10,793 bases of DNA from CAYSPU01 sp964432995. Its GTDB lineage: Bacteria; Verrucomicrobiota; Verrucomicrobiia; Limisphaerales; JAHDYP01. Numbering within the stretch: the first letter of the stretch is position 1; each line of letters opens with the position of its first letter. The stretch spans positions 1 through 10,793 of the forward strand of contig CAYSPU010000203.1 of NCBI GenBank assembly GCA_964432995.1, written 5' to 3'. Shown here in pieces: positions 1 through 6,494 of the stretch. A model generated the notes under the pieces. That model ran no database searches, had not been told where the DNA came from, and was given only the letters and a program-made list of their open reading frames with translations. A program made the position numbers and the translations under genes.

Positions 1-179
1 ATGGTCAGAAAAGTACAAGGCAAATTTTGCCTAGTGAATTTCCGAAAGGCATTAGCCCTAGCCCGGGTATTTCGTGCTCCCGGCGTGAAATGTCCGCCCG
101 CAGGGCCGGAAGAACTCCGTCCCCCAGCACCGGCACCGTGCCTCCCATCCGGCACGCGCCCGGAGTACGCCAGGCAACC
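1..179. other. Gene-free left edge with repeat-like sequence
   Basis: No convincing gene is seen here. An open frame runs from position 1 to 252 on plus, but its translation is rich in Pro, Arg and Ala without hydrophobic patterning, and it overlaps the more protein-like minus frame at 180-353. The first 60 bases are noticeably richer in A and T than the rest of the window and include a palindrome at 18-32. A second possible hairpin pairs ATTTC at 69-73 with GAAAT at 87-91, extended inwards by two G-U and two G-C pairs. This could be the tail of an upstream intergenic region or a decayed dispersed repeat. Confidence 0.4.
18..32. repeat. 15-bp near-perfect palindrome
   Basis: The arms AGGCAAA (18-24) and TTTGCCT (26-32) are exact reverse complements around a single T. 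As RNA this gives a short hairpin with an AT-rich top; as DNA it is a symmetric site of the size bound by dimeric regulators. No T-run follows on either strand, so a classical terminator is not supported. Its role is unknown, and it sits at the window edge where the neighbouring gene cannot be seen. Confidence 0.5.
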
Positions 180-353
180 TTACGAGCCGCGGTCCTCCAC
201 CGAGCTCGCGGGTTGCCATTCGTTGGTCTCGTCCACCACCCGACGCATCTGATCAAACCACCACCGCGCACGGCTGGTGCGGCGCCGGCTGCGGGAGGTC
301 CGACGACACCCACCTGGCGACTCCAATCGAATCTCGAGTTGTCTTCGATCCAT
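180..353 (-). CDS. Possible small basic protein (57 aa), unknown function
   Basis: The frame reads from ATG at 353 to TAA at 180-182. The protein begins MDRRQLEIRLESP, continues through an Arg/Ser-rich linker (about residues 14-28) and ends in a segment containing RARWWFDQMRRVVDETNEW, which would form an amphipathic helix. Codons in the second half look like those of genuine genes in the window. No signal peptide or membrane segment is seen. A TTG at 404 would extend it by 17 residues, but ATG at 353 is preferred; neither has a clear Shine-Dalgarno sequence. It faces away from another small frame starting at 376, leaving only 22 bp between the starts. I do not recognise a named family. It could be a real small conserved gene or a chance frame. 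Confidence 0.42.
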   Translation of the reverse strand: MDRRQLEIRLESPGGCRRTSRSRRRTSRARWWFDQMRRVVDETNEWQPASSVEDRGS

Positions 354-375
354 AACTTTGTTGTCGCCTATCCTA

Positions 376-516
376 ATGTGTACGCTGGGACATTGGCTGT
401 CCAATGCTCGGCACTATTTTCACCTGTTCGACACACAACTGGCGCGGGGCATGATCCGTGCCAGAGGCTTTCGGCTGGCCAAGATGGGCTCGGGCGTGTA
501 TGTTCCCGCACGCTAA
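376..516 (+). CDS. Possible small protein (46 aa), unknown function
   Basis: The frame runs from ATG at 376 to TAA at 514-516. It starts MCTLGHWLSNARHYFHLFD and ends in GFRLAKMGSGVYVPAR. Aromatic, aliphatic and basic residues are mixed as in a folded mini-protein, and about two thirds of codons end in G or C (31 of 46 by hand), with CTG, GGC, GCC and CGG preferred as in neighbouring genes. No signal peptide, membrane helix or known motif is visible, and no strong ribosome binding site precedes it. The frame is open back to an ATG at 277, but that part is Arg/Pro-rich and overlaps the minus-strand small gene, so the shorter start was chosen. Function unknown; a chance frame is possible. Confidence 0.38.
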   Translation: MCTLGHWLSNARHYFHLFDTQLARGMIRARGFRLAKMGSGVYVPAR

Positions 517-628
517 ACTGCCTCGCTCTCGCGAAGATCGCGGTGGGCGACGAAGAGCCGGGTCAGCGGGGGAGAGAGAATGCGCCCGGCAGGGGCGGAG
601 ACGGGTGATGTGAAGAACTGCGTTGACG

Positions 629-634
629 TAAGGA
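629..634 (+). promoter_or_regulatory. Shine-Dalgarno site deciding the start at 642
   Basis: TAAGGA at 629-634 lies 7 nt before ATG at 642. A TTG at 636 in the same frame would leave only 1 nt to this site, so the ATG is the better start. The signal peptide also reads naturally from that residue. Confidence 0.6.
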
Positions 635-641
635 CTTGAGT

Positions 642-1733
642 ATGAAGTGCCGAGTGTGGATGTCCGTGCTGCTGTTGACCGTCGTGCCAGTGGTTGGCGC
701 CGAGCCTCCGGTGATTGGGTCCGGCGACATGTTCAACACCGTGGGATTGTACTACCGGGCCTACGCGAACGACTACGATTCGCTCCTGAACACCGGGAGT
801 TACTCGGTGGGAACGATTCTGAAATCTCCGGGACCCGACCAGTTCTGGGACTTCTCGGAAGGTCCCACCACGCAGACGCTGCGGTTAGACTATCTGGATC
901 CGGCAGGCTTGGCCGAGGCCGCCGATTTCCCTCTGGCGACGCTCGCGGAACGCAAGACGATCGAGGAAACGAGCGAAGTGGAATGGCTCTTCTTCGAGCA
1001 AGTGCCGGGAGTGGGCCGCAAGGTCTACGGCATTTACTCGGAGGTCTTCAGCCCGAACATGCCATCCGTTCCCTTCTCCCAACCGGGCGTGGATTTCCCC
1101 GATACGATCAGCTACCTGGACTCGTGGCTGACGAGTTACACCGGGATTTCGCTGTATCCGTCCCTGAGCCCGGACTGGATGGACGACTTCCTCCTTCGCA
1201 ACACGTGGAACAGCAAGTTCACCGTCGACGCCTGGGGCGTGGCGTTGCTGCCGGGGTTGGGCTTGCTGGATGTGCTTCGGGTCAACGAGGAGGTGGAGTA
1301 TGATGTTGACGCCGATCTCGGGGATGGTTGGCAGGACATCGAGACGGACTACTACCGAACCTACTACTGGCTCAGCCCGGGGCGGGGCATTGTGGCGCAG
1401 ATCACTTCCCTGTATTCGCAGACTCTGCCGGGGGTGGTTTTCGACCAGGCAACGGCCTTTGTGCGGATGTTCGAGACGAACAAGAAGCCTGGTTCGGGCA
1501 CTACCGACCCGCAACCGGTGGCCAACCTGCGGGTGACCGTCAGCAACGGCATGGTGTTGATCCAGTGGGACAAGGCGGCGAACGCGGCGCGCTACCGGGT
1601 GGAGTATTCGTCGGGCGGACTGGCGGCCGGCGACTGGCAGTTGCTGGGCGAGGAGACCACCGGCGACTACCTGTTCGACCCCGGCGGGATTGCCGGTGAG
1701 ATCCGGTTCTATCGGATTGTCTCGCTGCGCTAG
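642..1733 (+). CDS. Secreted protein of unknown function with C-terminal FN3-like domain
   Basis: The 363-aa product starts with a clear Sec signal peptide: MKCRVW, a hydrophobic stretch MSVLLLTVVPVV, and a likely cut after GA at residue 20. The mature part (about 24-285) is rich in aromatic and acidic residues, with motifs such as DQFWDFSEGP (66-75), a pattern I associate with secreted bacterial proteins of unknown function. After a linker around 282-292 (KKPGSGTTDPQPV), residues 292-363 look like a fibronectin type III or similar beta-sandwich (VANLRVTV, VLIQWDKAANAARYRVEYSS, RFYRIVSLR). No catalytic motif is recognised. It probably acts in the periplasm or outside the cell. Its TAG stop overlaps the strong AGGAGG site of the next gene, so the two are probably cotranscribed. 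Confidence 0.82.
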   Translation: MKCRVWMSVLLLTVVPVVGAEPPVIGSGDMFNTVGLYYRAYANDYDSLLNTGSYSVGTILKSPGPDQFWDFSEGPTTQTLRLDYLDPAGLAEAADFPLATLAERKTIEETSEVEWLFFEQVPGVGRKVYGIYSEVFSPNMPSVPFSQPGVDFPDTISYLDSWLTSYTGISLYPSLSPDWMDDFLLRNTWNSKFTVDAWGVALLPGLGLLDVLRVNEEVEYDVDADLGDGWQDIETDYYRTYYWLSPGRGIVAQITSLYSQTLPGVVFDQATAFVRMFETNKKPGSGTTDPQPVANLRVTVSNGMVLIQWDKAANAARYRVEYSSGGLAAGDWQLLGEETTGDYLFDPGGIAGEIRFYRIVSLR

Positions 1734-1737
1734 GAGG
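1732..1737 (+). promoter_or_regulatory. Strong Shine-Dalgarno site AGGAGG before the 1743 start
   Basis: AGGAGG at 1732-1737 overlaps the stop of the preceding gene (1731-1733) and lies 5 nt before ATG at 1743. It is the best ribosome binding site near any candidate start of the pilin-like gene. It implies translational coupling and favours a start about 100 codons ahead of the prepilin cleavage motif. Confidence 0.5.
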
Positions 1738-1742
1738 AGGTC

Positions 1743-2855
1743 ATGCATGGTGCGACCGGCAACCGTCTGCTGGTGCTTCCTCTGAGCCGTAGCGTTCAAC
1801 GCGCTACGCGCTACGCGCAACGTACAACTTCACCACAGTTGAATGTTGAACATTGGACGTTGAGTGTTGAGCGTTCGGCGGTTCACGGCCCCGATGCCGC
1901 ATCAAGCCGCTGGATGTCCGCGCCTGCCGTGAATCCCCCTTTCCATTCTGGGATACCACTTCGCACGAAAGGTAGGGCGACCTCTCCGAGGGCGCCGCGG
2001 GAGGCTGTCGCCGAACCGGTCCGCCGCGGTGCTCCCAGCGGCTTCACGTTGATCGAGTTGCTCGTCGTGATTGCCATCATCGCGATCCTGGCTTCTCTGC
2101 TGCTGCCGGCCCTCAGCGCCGCCAAGGCGAAGGCGCACGATATCGCCTGCAAGAACAACACCCGGCAGTTGGGCCTGGGGTTGGCGCTCCACGTGATGGA
2201 TCACGGTTACTACCCGGTCTACAACGTGGACCCCGAGATGAGTTACGACAACGTGTTCTGGCACCAGGCGTTGCGTCCGTATACCGATGCGGCGTGGACC
2301 AACGCGCTCTACCGCTGTCCGGCCTACCGCGGCATGACCGTGGACGGGAACGAGTATGGCGCGCCTTTGGGAAGCTACGGCTACAACGCCAACGGGGTGA
2401 AGTTCACGCCCAGCACCTATGGCCTCGGCGGCACTTTGACCAAGGTGGCCGTCGAGGGCCCGGTCGACGATGCCGCCACCCCCTTCCTCCGGATTGTCGA
2501 GAACCAGGTGCGCGTCCCCAGCGACATGATCGCCGTGGGAGACGCCACCCTGATCTGGACGCCGGCGGCGATCATGCGGATGCTGTATGGCGACCAATAC
2601 GACCACGACAGCCACGACGGCATGGCCTTGCTGGACATCAACTCGCGGAACGGGGTGGAACGACCGAACTACGCGGGGAGCGCCGGCGTCATCGCCGCCA
2701 CGCTCAAGCGCCACTCGGGACGATACAACATCGCGTTCTGCGATGGGCACGTCGAAGGCATCCGCCGCGACCAGCTCTTCCGGAAGTCGGACGCCGAACT
2801 GCGTCGGTGGAACAACGACCACGAGCCCCACGCCGACCTGCTGCATCCGTTCTAG
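1743..2855 (+). CDS. Prepilin-like N-methylation domain protein with H-X9-DG motif
   Basis: Residues 100-122 form a classic type IV prepilin/pseudopilin signal: Gly100 before the cut, Phe101, Glu105 and a hydrophobic helix beginning FTLIELLVVIAIIAIL. The helix is followed by LPALSAAKAKA, typical of the PVC family processed by prepilin peptidase. The C-terminus has the H-X9-DG motif, His324 followed by DG at 334-335 in the context HSGRYNIAFCDG. Such proteins are numerous in Verrucomicrobiota and Planctomycetota, are presumably membrane-tethered or part of a pseudopilus, and have no assigned function. The start is uncertain. ATG 1743 has an ideal ribosome binding site but gives a 100-residue leader translated from repeats. 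ATG 1914 gives 43 leader residues and GTG 1929 gives 38; ordinary leaders are much shorter. The stop overlaps the convergent gene. Confidence 0.85.
   Translation: MHGATGNRLLVLPLSRSVQRATRYAQRTTSPQLNVEHWTLSVERSAVHGPDAASSRWMSAPAVNPPFHSGIPLRTKGRATSPRAPREAVAEPVRRGAPSGFTLIELLVVIAIIAILASLLLPALSAAKAKAHDIACKNNTRQLGLGLALHVMDHGYYPVYNVDPEMSYDNVFWHQALRPYTDAAWTNALYRCPAYRGMTVDGNEYGAPLGSYGYNANGVKFTPSTYGLGGTLTKVAVEGPVDDAATPFLRIVENQVRVPSDMIAVGDATLIWTPAAIMRMLYGDQYDHDSHDGMALLDINSRNGVERPNYAGSAGVIAATLKRHSGRYNIAFCDGHVEGIRRDQLFRKSDAELRRWNNDHEPHADLLHPF
1794..1828 (+). repeat. Heptanucleotide tandem repeat array, GCGCTAC type
   Basis: Five head-to-tail 7-mers are seen: GTTCAAC, GCGCTAC, GCGCTAC, GCGCAAC and GTACAAC. 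A weaker possible unit (CCGTAGC) precedes them at 1787. Seven is not a multiple of three, so any frame through the array gives a changing peptide. The array lies between the AGGAGG site and the pilin motif. It resembles the short tandemly repeated heptamers described in cyanobacteria, although no relation is implied. Confidence 0.6.
1838..1879 (+). repeat. Heptanucleotide tandem repeat array, GTTGARY type
   Basis: Six consecutive 7-mers are seen: GTTGAAT, GTTGAAC, ATTGGAC, GTTGAGT, GTTGAGC and GTTCGGC. The array starts 9 bp after a different heptamer array with the same period. It is translated as LNVEHWTLSVERSA-like sequence if the pilin-like gene starts at 1743. Such sequence is more typical of intergenic repeats than of a protein leader. 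Confidence 0.65.
1931..1996 (+). repeat. 66-bp dispersed repeat with terminal hairpin, copy A
   Basis: Aligned without gaps to 9931-9996, 56 of 66 bases match by hand (about 85%). The right end is a GGTAGGG box (1971-1977) running into a hairpin: GGCG (1976-1979) and CCTC (1981-1984) pair with GAGG (1988-1991) and CGCC (1993-1996) around a TCC loop, with one A-G mismatch. It lies in the 5' part of the pilin-like frame, only 46 bp before the prepilin motif codons. Confidence 0.75.
2852..2855. other. Convergent stop codons sharing CTAG
   Basis: The plus-strand pilin-like gene ends with TAG at 2853-2855. The minus-strand GH94-like gene ends with TAG read from 2854-2852. Both stops sit in one CTAG, leaving no space for a separate terminator, so the 3' ends of the two transcripts must overlap. 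Confidence 0.85.
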
Positions 2856-5800
2856 GGCAGAAAGACGGTGACGCGGTCGACGGCGCCGGCGCGGTCGAAG
2901 ATGGAACGGCTGGTCTCGGCATCCAGAACCGGGCTCGAAGTGGAGTCCTCCCGGCCGTCAACACGGGAGATCACCAGTCCGCTCCTCCCCGCCTGCCGAT
3001 AGACGATGGGCACCTGGCAGTAGGTGAAGGCGAGCGAATGCCGCGGGAGGCGCAAGCGGCGTGGCCGACCCGCCACATCGAAGTAGGAGAAGGTGGCGGC
3101 CTCAGTAAGGAACTCCTCGGGTTGCAGGAGGCGCGGTTCGAAGGCGATGCGCCCCTGGTTGACGACCACGCCGAGTTCGCCGAAGCGGCAGAGGATGTCT
3201 TCCTTGACTTGACCGGTCAGGCCGGGTTGCCGGGCGCCGGCGTGGGCGGGCGTGTGCGAATACGGGTCCATGGGGAACCCACCATAGGCAGCCGGAGTCT
3301 TCCGGTCCCCAATGCCGACCCGGATGTCCTGATAGGCCCGCTTCAGTCGGCGCCGCACGGCCGGGGGCGCGCCGGCGTGCACCGCGGCCAAGTAGGTCTC
3401 CTGGGCGGCAAGCAGGAGCTTCGAAACCATGTGCCAATAAATGGAACCCAAGCCCTCATAAGCGAAGAACGTCCCGGATCGCCCGGTGAACGACTCGTGG
3501 TCGAAGAGCCGCTCGAAGAGGGCCAGGACGAATGCGGATTCCTGCCGCACCAGCCCGCGGTAGCCGGCGGCGGCAAGGCGTTCGAGGGCTTGTCTCACAT
3601 CCTGGGCGTTGGTCAGGGAACCGCTGAAGTGGCAGCGCCCCCGGACGTCCCGCTCGACCAGCGAATGGTCTCCTTGGGCGAGCAGTGTCTTTAGGAGTCG
3701 GGAGCGGGCGAGGTCGCGGGCGGGGATGTTGTTGCGTTCGGTGAAGCGGGGGAGGTCGCGGTTCGGGTAGAGGATGTAGCTGTGTTGGTCGGGCCGGTAC
3801 ATGGCACTGCGCCTCAGGGCCTGCAGCAAACCCGCGGATTCGGCAGCGGTGAGGCGCCCGGAGCTGAGGGCGGCGACCTGGCCTTCGAGCATTTCGTAGA
3901 GGCGGCGGACGGAGACTTCCGAGGGTTGGTCCAGCCGCACGAGGTTGTAGGCGTGATAGAGCCGGTCCGGACGCCGGTTGGCGGCAATGGCGTGATCGAC
4001 CCACGCGAGCGCCGTCCGGAAGAAGCGGAGCAGTTGCGCCCCGCGAAGCGGCTGTCGGCGTCCCGAGAAGCCCCGGGCGTAGATCTGCTGGCGGTAGCGG
4101 CTCCCGGCGCGGCCGAGATCGTCAAGAACGCGTTTGCGGTCGCGGTCGGTGATGCGCCGAGCCAGGAGCGGGCGATGACATTCCAGGACCCGATCGAGGC
4201 GGGCCAGGGATTGACGGACCTCAGCGGAGATGGGGATGGACCGTTTGGCCAGCGGGGCGATGATCTCGAGGCAGAAGGCGAGATACCGGCGCAGGTGAAA
4301 GAGGGTGACCATCGAGACGCCCTGGCCGACGAGGGCATTGTTCGCGTCGTTCCACTCGGGGCGCTGCGTGTTGAGCCAGATGCCGGCGTCCGGGATGAAG
4401 TTCGCGAGCTTGGCCAGGACCGAGACCAGCAGCTTCTCCGTCAGGTTCGCCAGACGCACCTGGTCGCGCGCATCCCACAGGAGCTTGCCGTCCGTGCCGA
4501 CGGCTTCGACGCGACGCCGGACGAGTGCCTCGATGGAGGTGTCGAATTCGACCGTGTTCTTGGGGTCTGCGAGGAGGCGATCGTAGGGTAGGATGCGGTA
4601 GGGGACGTTGGCGTAGGCGAACAGGTCCCGGGTAAGCAGGGCCTGCACCGCCGAGGGATCGTGTCGATGCAGAAGCTCGAGGAGTCGGAGCAGGTAGATG
4701 AGCTGGTGGTCGCCCCAATAACCGATGTGCGCCCAGGGATCAGCCGGGTTGACGGTTTCCCAATCGATGCCGTCGCGGGTGATGCGGTAGGGGTTGTAGC
4801 CATCGGCAGTGGAGGCGCTGACGAAGCGGCAGATCATGCCCGGCAGATAGCCAGGGAACGAAAGGGCCAGGGCTTCCCAGTTCTGGAAGATGTCGCGCCA
4901 GTTACCTTCGTAGCTGAGGACCCGGCGGCCGTCGGGGGTGCGACTGGCAATCGAGAACCGGTTCCAGGGTCGGCTGGGGTCGCCGTGACGCCGGCTGAAC
5001 GTCAGGGGAAGGTACTCGCGGCAGAGGCGTTCGAGTTGGGCGTCGCCGCTGGCCGCGGCCCGGTCCACCAGCTCCGCGTAGTTCGCCTCCGCAGGAAGTC
5101 GCCGGAAGAACGCCGGGTGCCGCGCGGCGACGTCGCGGTTGGCGTGGCGGACAAATGCCCGCACGTCGGCCGGATCCACGCGATAGCCCCGGTCGAAGAT
5201 GCCGCCGCGCATGACATTGGACAGAACGTTGTTGGCGTGGCGGGCGTCTCCGAGCGGCCGGGCACTCTTCTGGAGGCCGTCGGCGCGCGCCACGATCTGC
5301 CGCAACTCCTCCGTGCCGCGTTGGACGTCCGCCAGGACCAGTGCGCGCAGACGGGCGGGCCGGCGCAGCAACTGATCGAGTTCGACAACGCCGGACGGTC
5401 CGCGGCCGACATCGGCCACGATGAGCCACTCGGCGGTCTTTCCTGGCCGGAGAGTGAACTCCGATTGGAGGAAGTAGGCGCCGCGTTCGGCGCGCACATC
5501 GGTCTCCTGGCGGACGGGCAATCCCTGGCGGAAACGGTCGAGTTGCGTGCCGGAGAGCAATCGGCGACACCGGTCGAGGCCGACCGCCCAAGCCACGGTG
5601 GTCTGGAGGGCTTCGGCCGGCTCGGGACGGTCGATGGGGATCGAGCTGAGCCGAAATAAGGCGAGGCCGGATTGCGGCAGCAGTTCGTTCCGCTTGTAGG
5701 CGTCCAGCAAGACGCTCTTCTCGATCTGGAACTGGCTGCCGACGCCGCACGGCATGAGGTTCTGGATGCCGTCCAGCAAGCGGATCTTCACGGAAGCGGG

Positions 5801-6304
5801 GCCGGCGTTGGCGAGCCAGGCGCGGCGGACGAATCCGAACCGGTCGCTGTTGCACCAGCCATAGCGGAAGGTCAAGGCAAGATCCTCGTTGGCTTCCTCG
5901 AAGACGAGCTGGTTCCCCCAGGTGTTCTTGCGGAGGTTGCGGCGGATCCGGTAGACGCCCCGGCAGCGGTCGGAGAACGGCTCCCAGAGGCGGCATCGAC
6001 CACGGTGCCCGGCGAGAATCACCGTCTTGCTGCCGGTGATTTCGGCGGAGTCGTGGATCTTGTCCTCGGTAGCGTAGGGGAAGAGGGCGAGATCGGGGTT
6101 GCGGCGTCCGGCAGTGAGGGCGCCGGTGCTGGAGATGAACATCCAGAGGTCGGTGCTGCTGACCACGCTGAGGAAGAAGGGTCGCATCCGGTCGTAGTTG
6201 GCGATCTGGTAGAAGGGCTGGCCGTCCAGAATGACCGGCTGACCCGCAACAGCGCCGGGCGAGAGACGCAACGGGTTGGTGCCGATGTGCAGCGAGGGGT
6301 TCAT
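2852..6304 (-). CDS. GH94-like (cellobiose phosphorylase-like) cytoplasmic protein, 1150 aa
   Basis: No signal peptide is present, so it should act in the cytoplasm. Residues 25-300 look like the N-terminal beta-sandwich of GH94 enzymes (NYDRMRPFFLSVVS, FISSTGALTAGRRNPD, KNTWGNQLVFEEANEDLAL, aromatic and Trp-rich strands). Residues 350-970 are mainly helical, as in an (alpha/alpha)6 barrel, with GNWRDIFQNWEALALSFPGY (468-487) and EWNDANNALVG (650-660). The latter matches the position and form of the GH94 DWND catalytic motif, with the first Asp replaced by Glu. Residues 1030-1070 (GLTGQVKEDIL, GRIAFEPRLL) resemble the closing beta domain. GH94 proteins are usually near 800 aa; much of the excess is a helical stretch at about 680-930. 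A stop at 6320-6322 fixes ATG 6304 as the first possible start, and no Shine-Dalgarno sequence precedes it. Phosphorylase or hydrolase activity on glycosides is inferred; exact substrate unknown. Confidence 0.72.
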   Translation of the reverse strand: MNPSLHIGTNPLRLSPGAVAGQPVILDGQPFYQIANYDRMRPFFLSVVSSTDLWMFISSTGALTAGRRNPDLALFPYATEDKIHDSAEITGSKTVILAGHRGRCRLWEPFSDRCRGVYRIRRNLRKNTWGNQLVFEEANEDLALTFRYGWCNSDRFGFVRRAWLANAGPASVKIRLLDGIQNLMPCGVGSQFQIEKSVLLDAYKRNELLPQSGLALFRLSSIPIDRPEPAEALQTTVAWAVGLDRCRRLLSGTQLDRFRQGLPVRQETDVRAERGAYFLQSEFTLRPGKTAEWLIVADVGRGPSGVVELDQLLRRPARLRALVLADVQRGTEELRQIVARADGLQKSARPLGDARHANNVLSNVMRGGIFDRGYRVDPADVRAFVRHANRDVAARHPAFFRRLPAEANYAELVDRAAASGDAQLERLCREYLPLTFSRRHGDPSRPWNRFSIASRTPDGRRVLSYEGNWRDIFQNWEALALSFPGYLPGMICRFVSASTADGYNPYRITRDGIDWETVNPADPWAHIGYWGDHQLIYLLRLLELLHRHDPSAVQALLTRDLFAYANVPYRILPYDRLLADPKNTVEFDTSIEALVRRRVEAVGTDGKLLWDARDQVRLANLTEKLLVSVLAKLANFIPDAGIWLNTQRPEWNDANNALVGQGVSMVTLFHLRRYLAFCLEIIAPLAKRSIPISAEVRQSLARLDRVLECHRPLLARRITDRDRKRVLDDLGRAGSRYRQQIYARGFSGRRQPLRGAQLLRFFRTALAWVDHAIAANRRPDRLYHAYNLVRLDQPSEVSVRRLYEMLEGQVAALSSGRLTAAESAGLLQALRRSAMYRPDQHSYILYPNRDLPRFTERNNIPARDLARSRLLKTLLAQGDHSLVERDVRGRCHFSGSLTNAQDVRQALERLAAAGYRGLVRQESAFVLALFERLFDHESFTGRSGTFFAYEGLGSIYWHMVSKLLLAAQETYLAAVHAGAPPAVRRRLKRAYQDIRVGIGDRKTPAAYGGFPMDPYSHTPAHAGARQPGLTGQVKEDILCRFGELGVVVNQGRIAFEPRLLQPEEFLTEAATFSYFDVAGRPRRLRLPRHSLAFTYCQVPIVYRQAGRSGLVISRVDGREDSTSSPVLDAETSRSIFDRAGAVDRVTVFLP

Positions 6305-6324
6305 AGGAGGAACGGCGGGTTAAC

Positions 6325-6344
6325 CACGGAGGAACACGGAGGGA
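6325..6344 (+). repeat. Decamer direct repeat (CACGGAGGAA type)
   Basis: CACGGAGGAA (6325-6334) is followed directly by CACGGAGGGA (6335-6344), with one mismatch. Short runs of ACGGAGGAACACGGAGG-like sequence are, as far as I know, common dispersed intergenic repeats in PVC and other bacteria. It lies 20 bp before the GH94-like start on the opposite strand. Confidence 0.5.
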
Positions 6345-6433
6345 CGGGTCGAAGGCAGGGTGCGACTCCGAATAGGATTCGCGAGCAGGCCTCTGGGCAC
6401 GCCGAGAACATGTGCTTCGCCAACTGCTCCTCC

Positions 6434-6459
6434 GGCGCCCCCGGAGAGGTCGCCCTACC
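6434..6459 (-). repeat. GGTAGGG hairpin repeat, copy D
   Basis: Read on minus from 6459, the box GGTAGGG runs into GGCGACCTCTCCGGGGGCGCC. It differs from copy A (1971-1996) by a single base in the 26 shared positions. The stem pairs GGCG with CGCC and CCTC with GGGG through one G-U pair. Homology to copy A does not continue upstream of GGTAGGG, so the box plus hairpin behaves as a unit. Confidence 0.7.
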
Positions 6460-6494
6460 TGCTGCTGCTTTGTTCACGTGGAGGCAACGTAAAT

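Noticed and set aside
885..1820. Minus-strand open frame of 311 codons opposite the secreted protein
   Set aside because: The product is His/Arg/Gln-rich and antisense to a gene with a clear signal peptide and ribosome binding site.
1794..1879. CRISPR array interpretation of the repeats
   Set aside because: The units are 7 bp, directly abutting and degenerate, with no spacers and no cas genes nearby.
2294..3694. Long plus-strand open frame (466 codons) across the convergent junction
   Set aside because: It is out of frame with the pilin-like gene and then antisense to the GH94-like gene. Its product is Arg/Pro/Gly-rich with no family pattern, while both real genes have strong motifs in their own frames.
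4661..5659. Plus-strand open frame of 332 codons opposite the GH94-like gene
   Set aside because: High GC removes stops in the antisense frame. No motif or start signal supports it.
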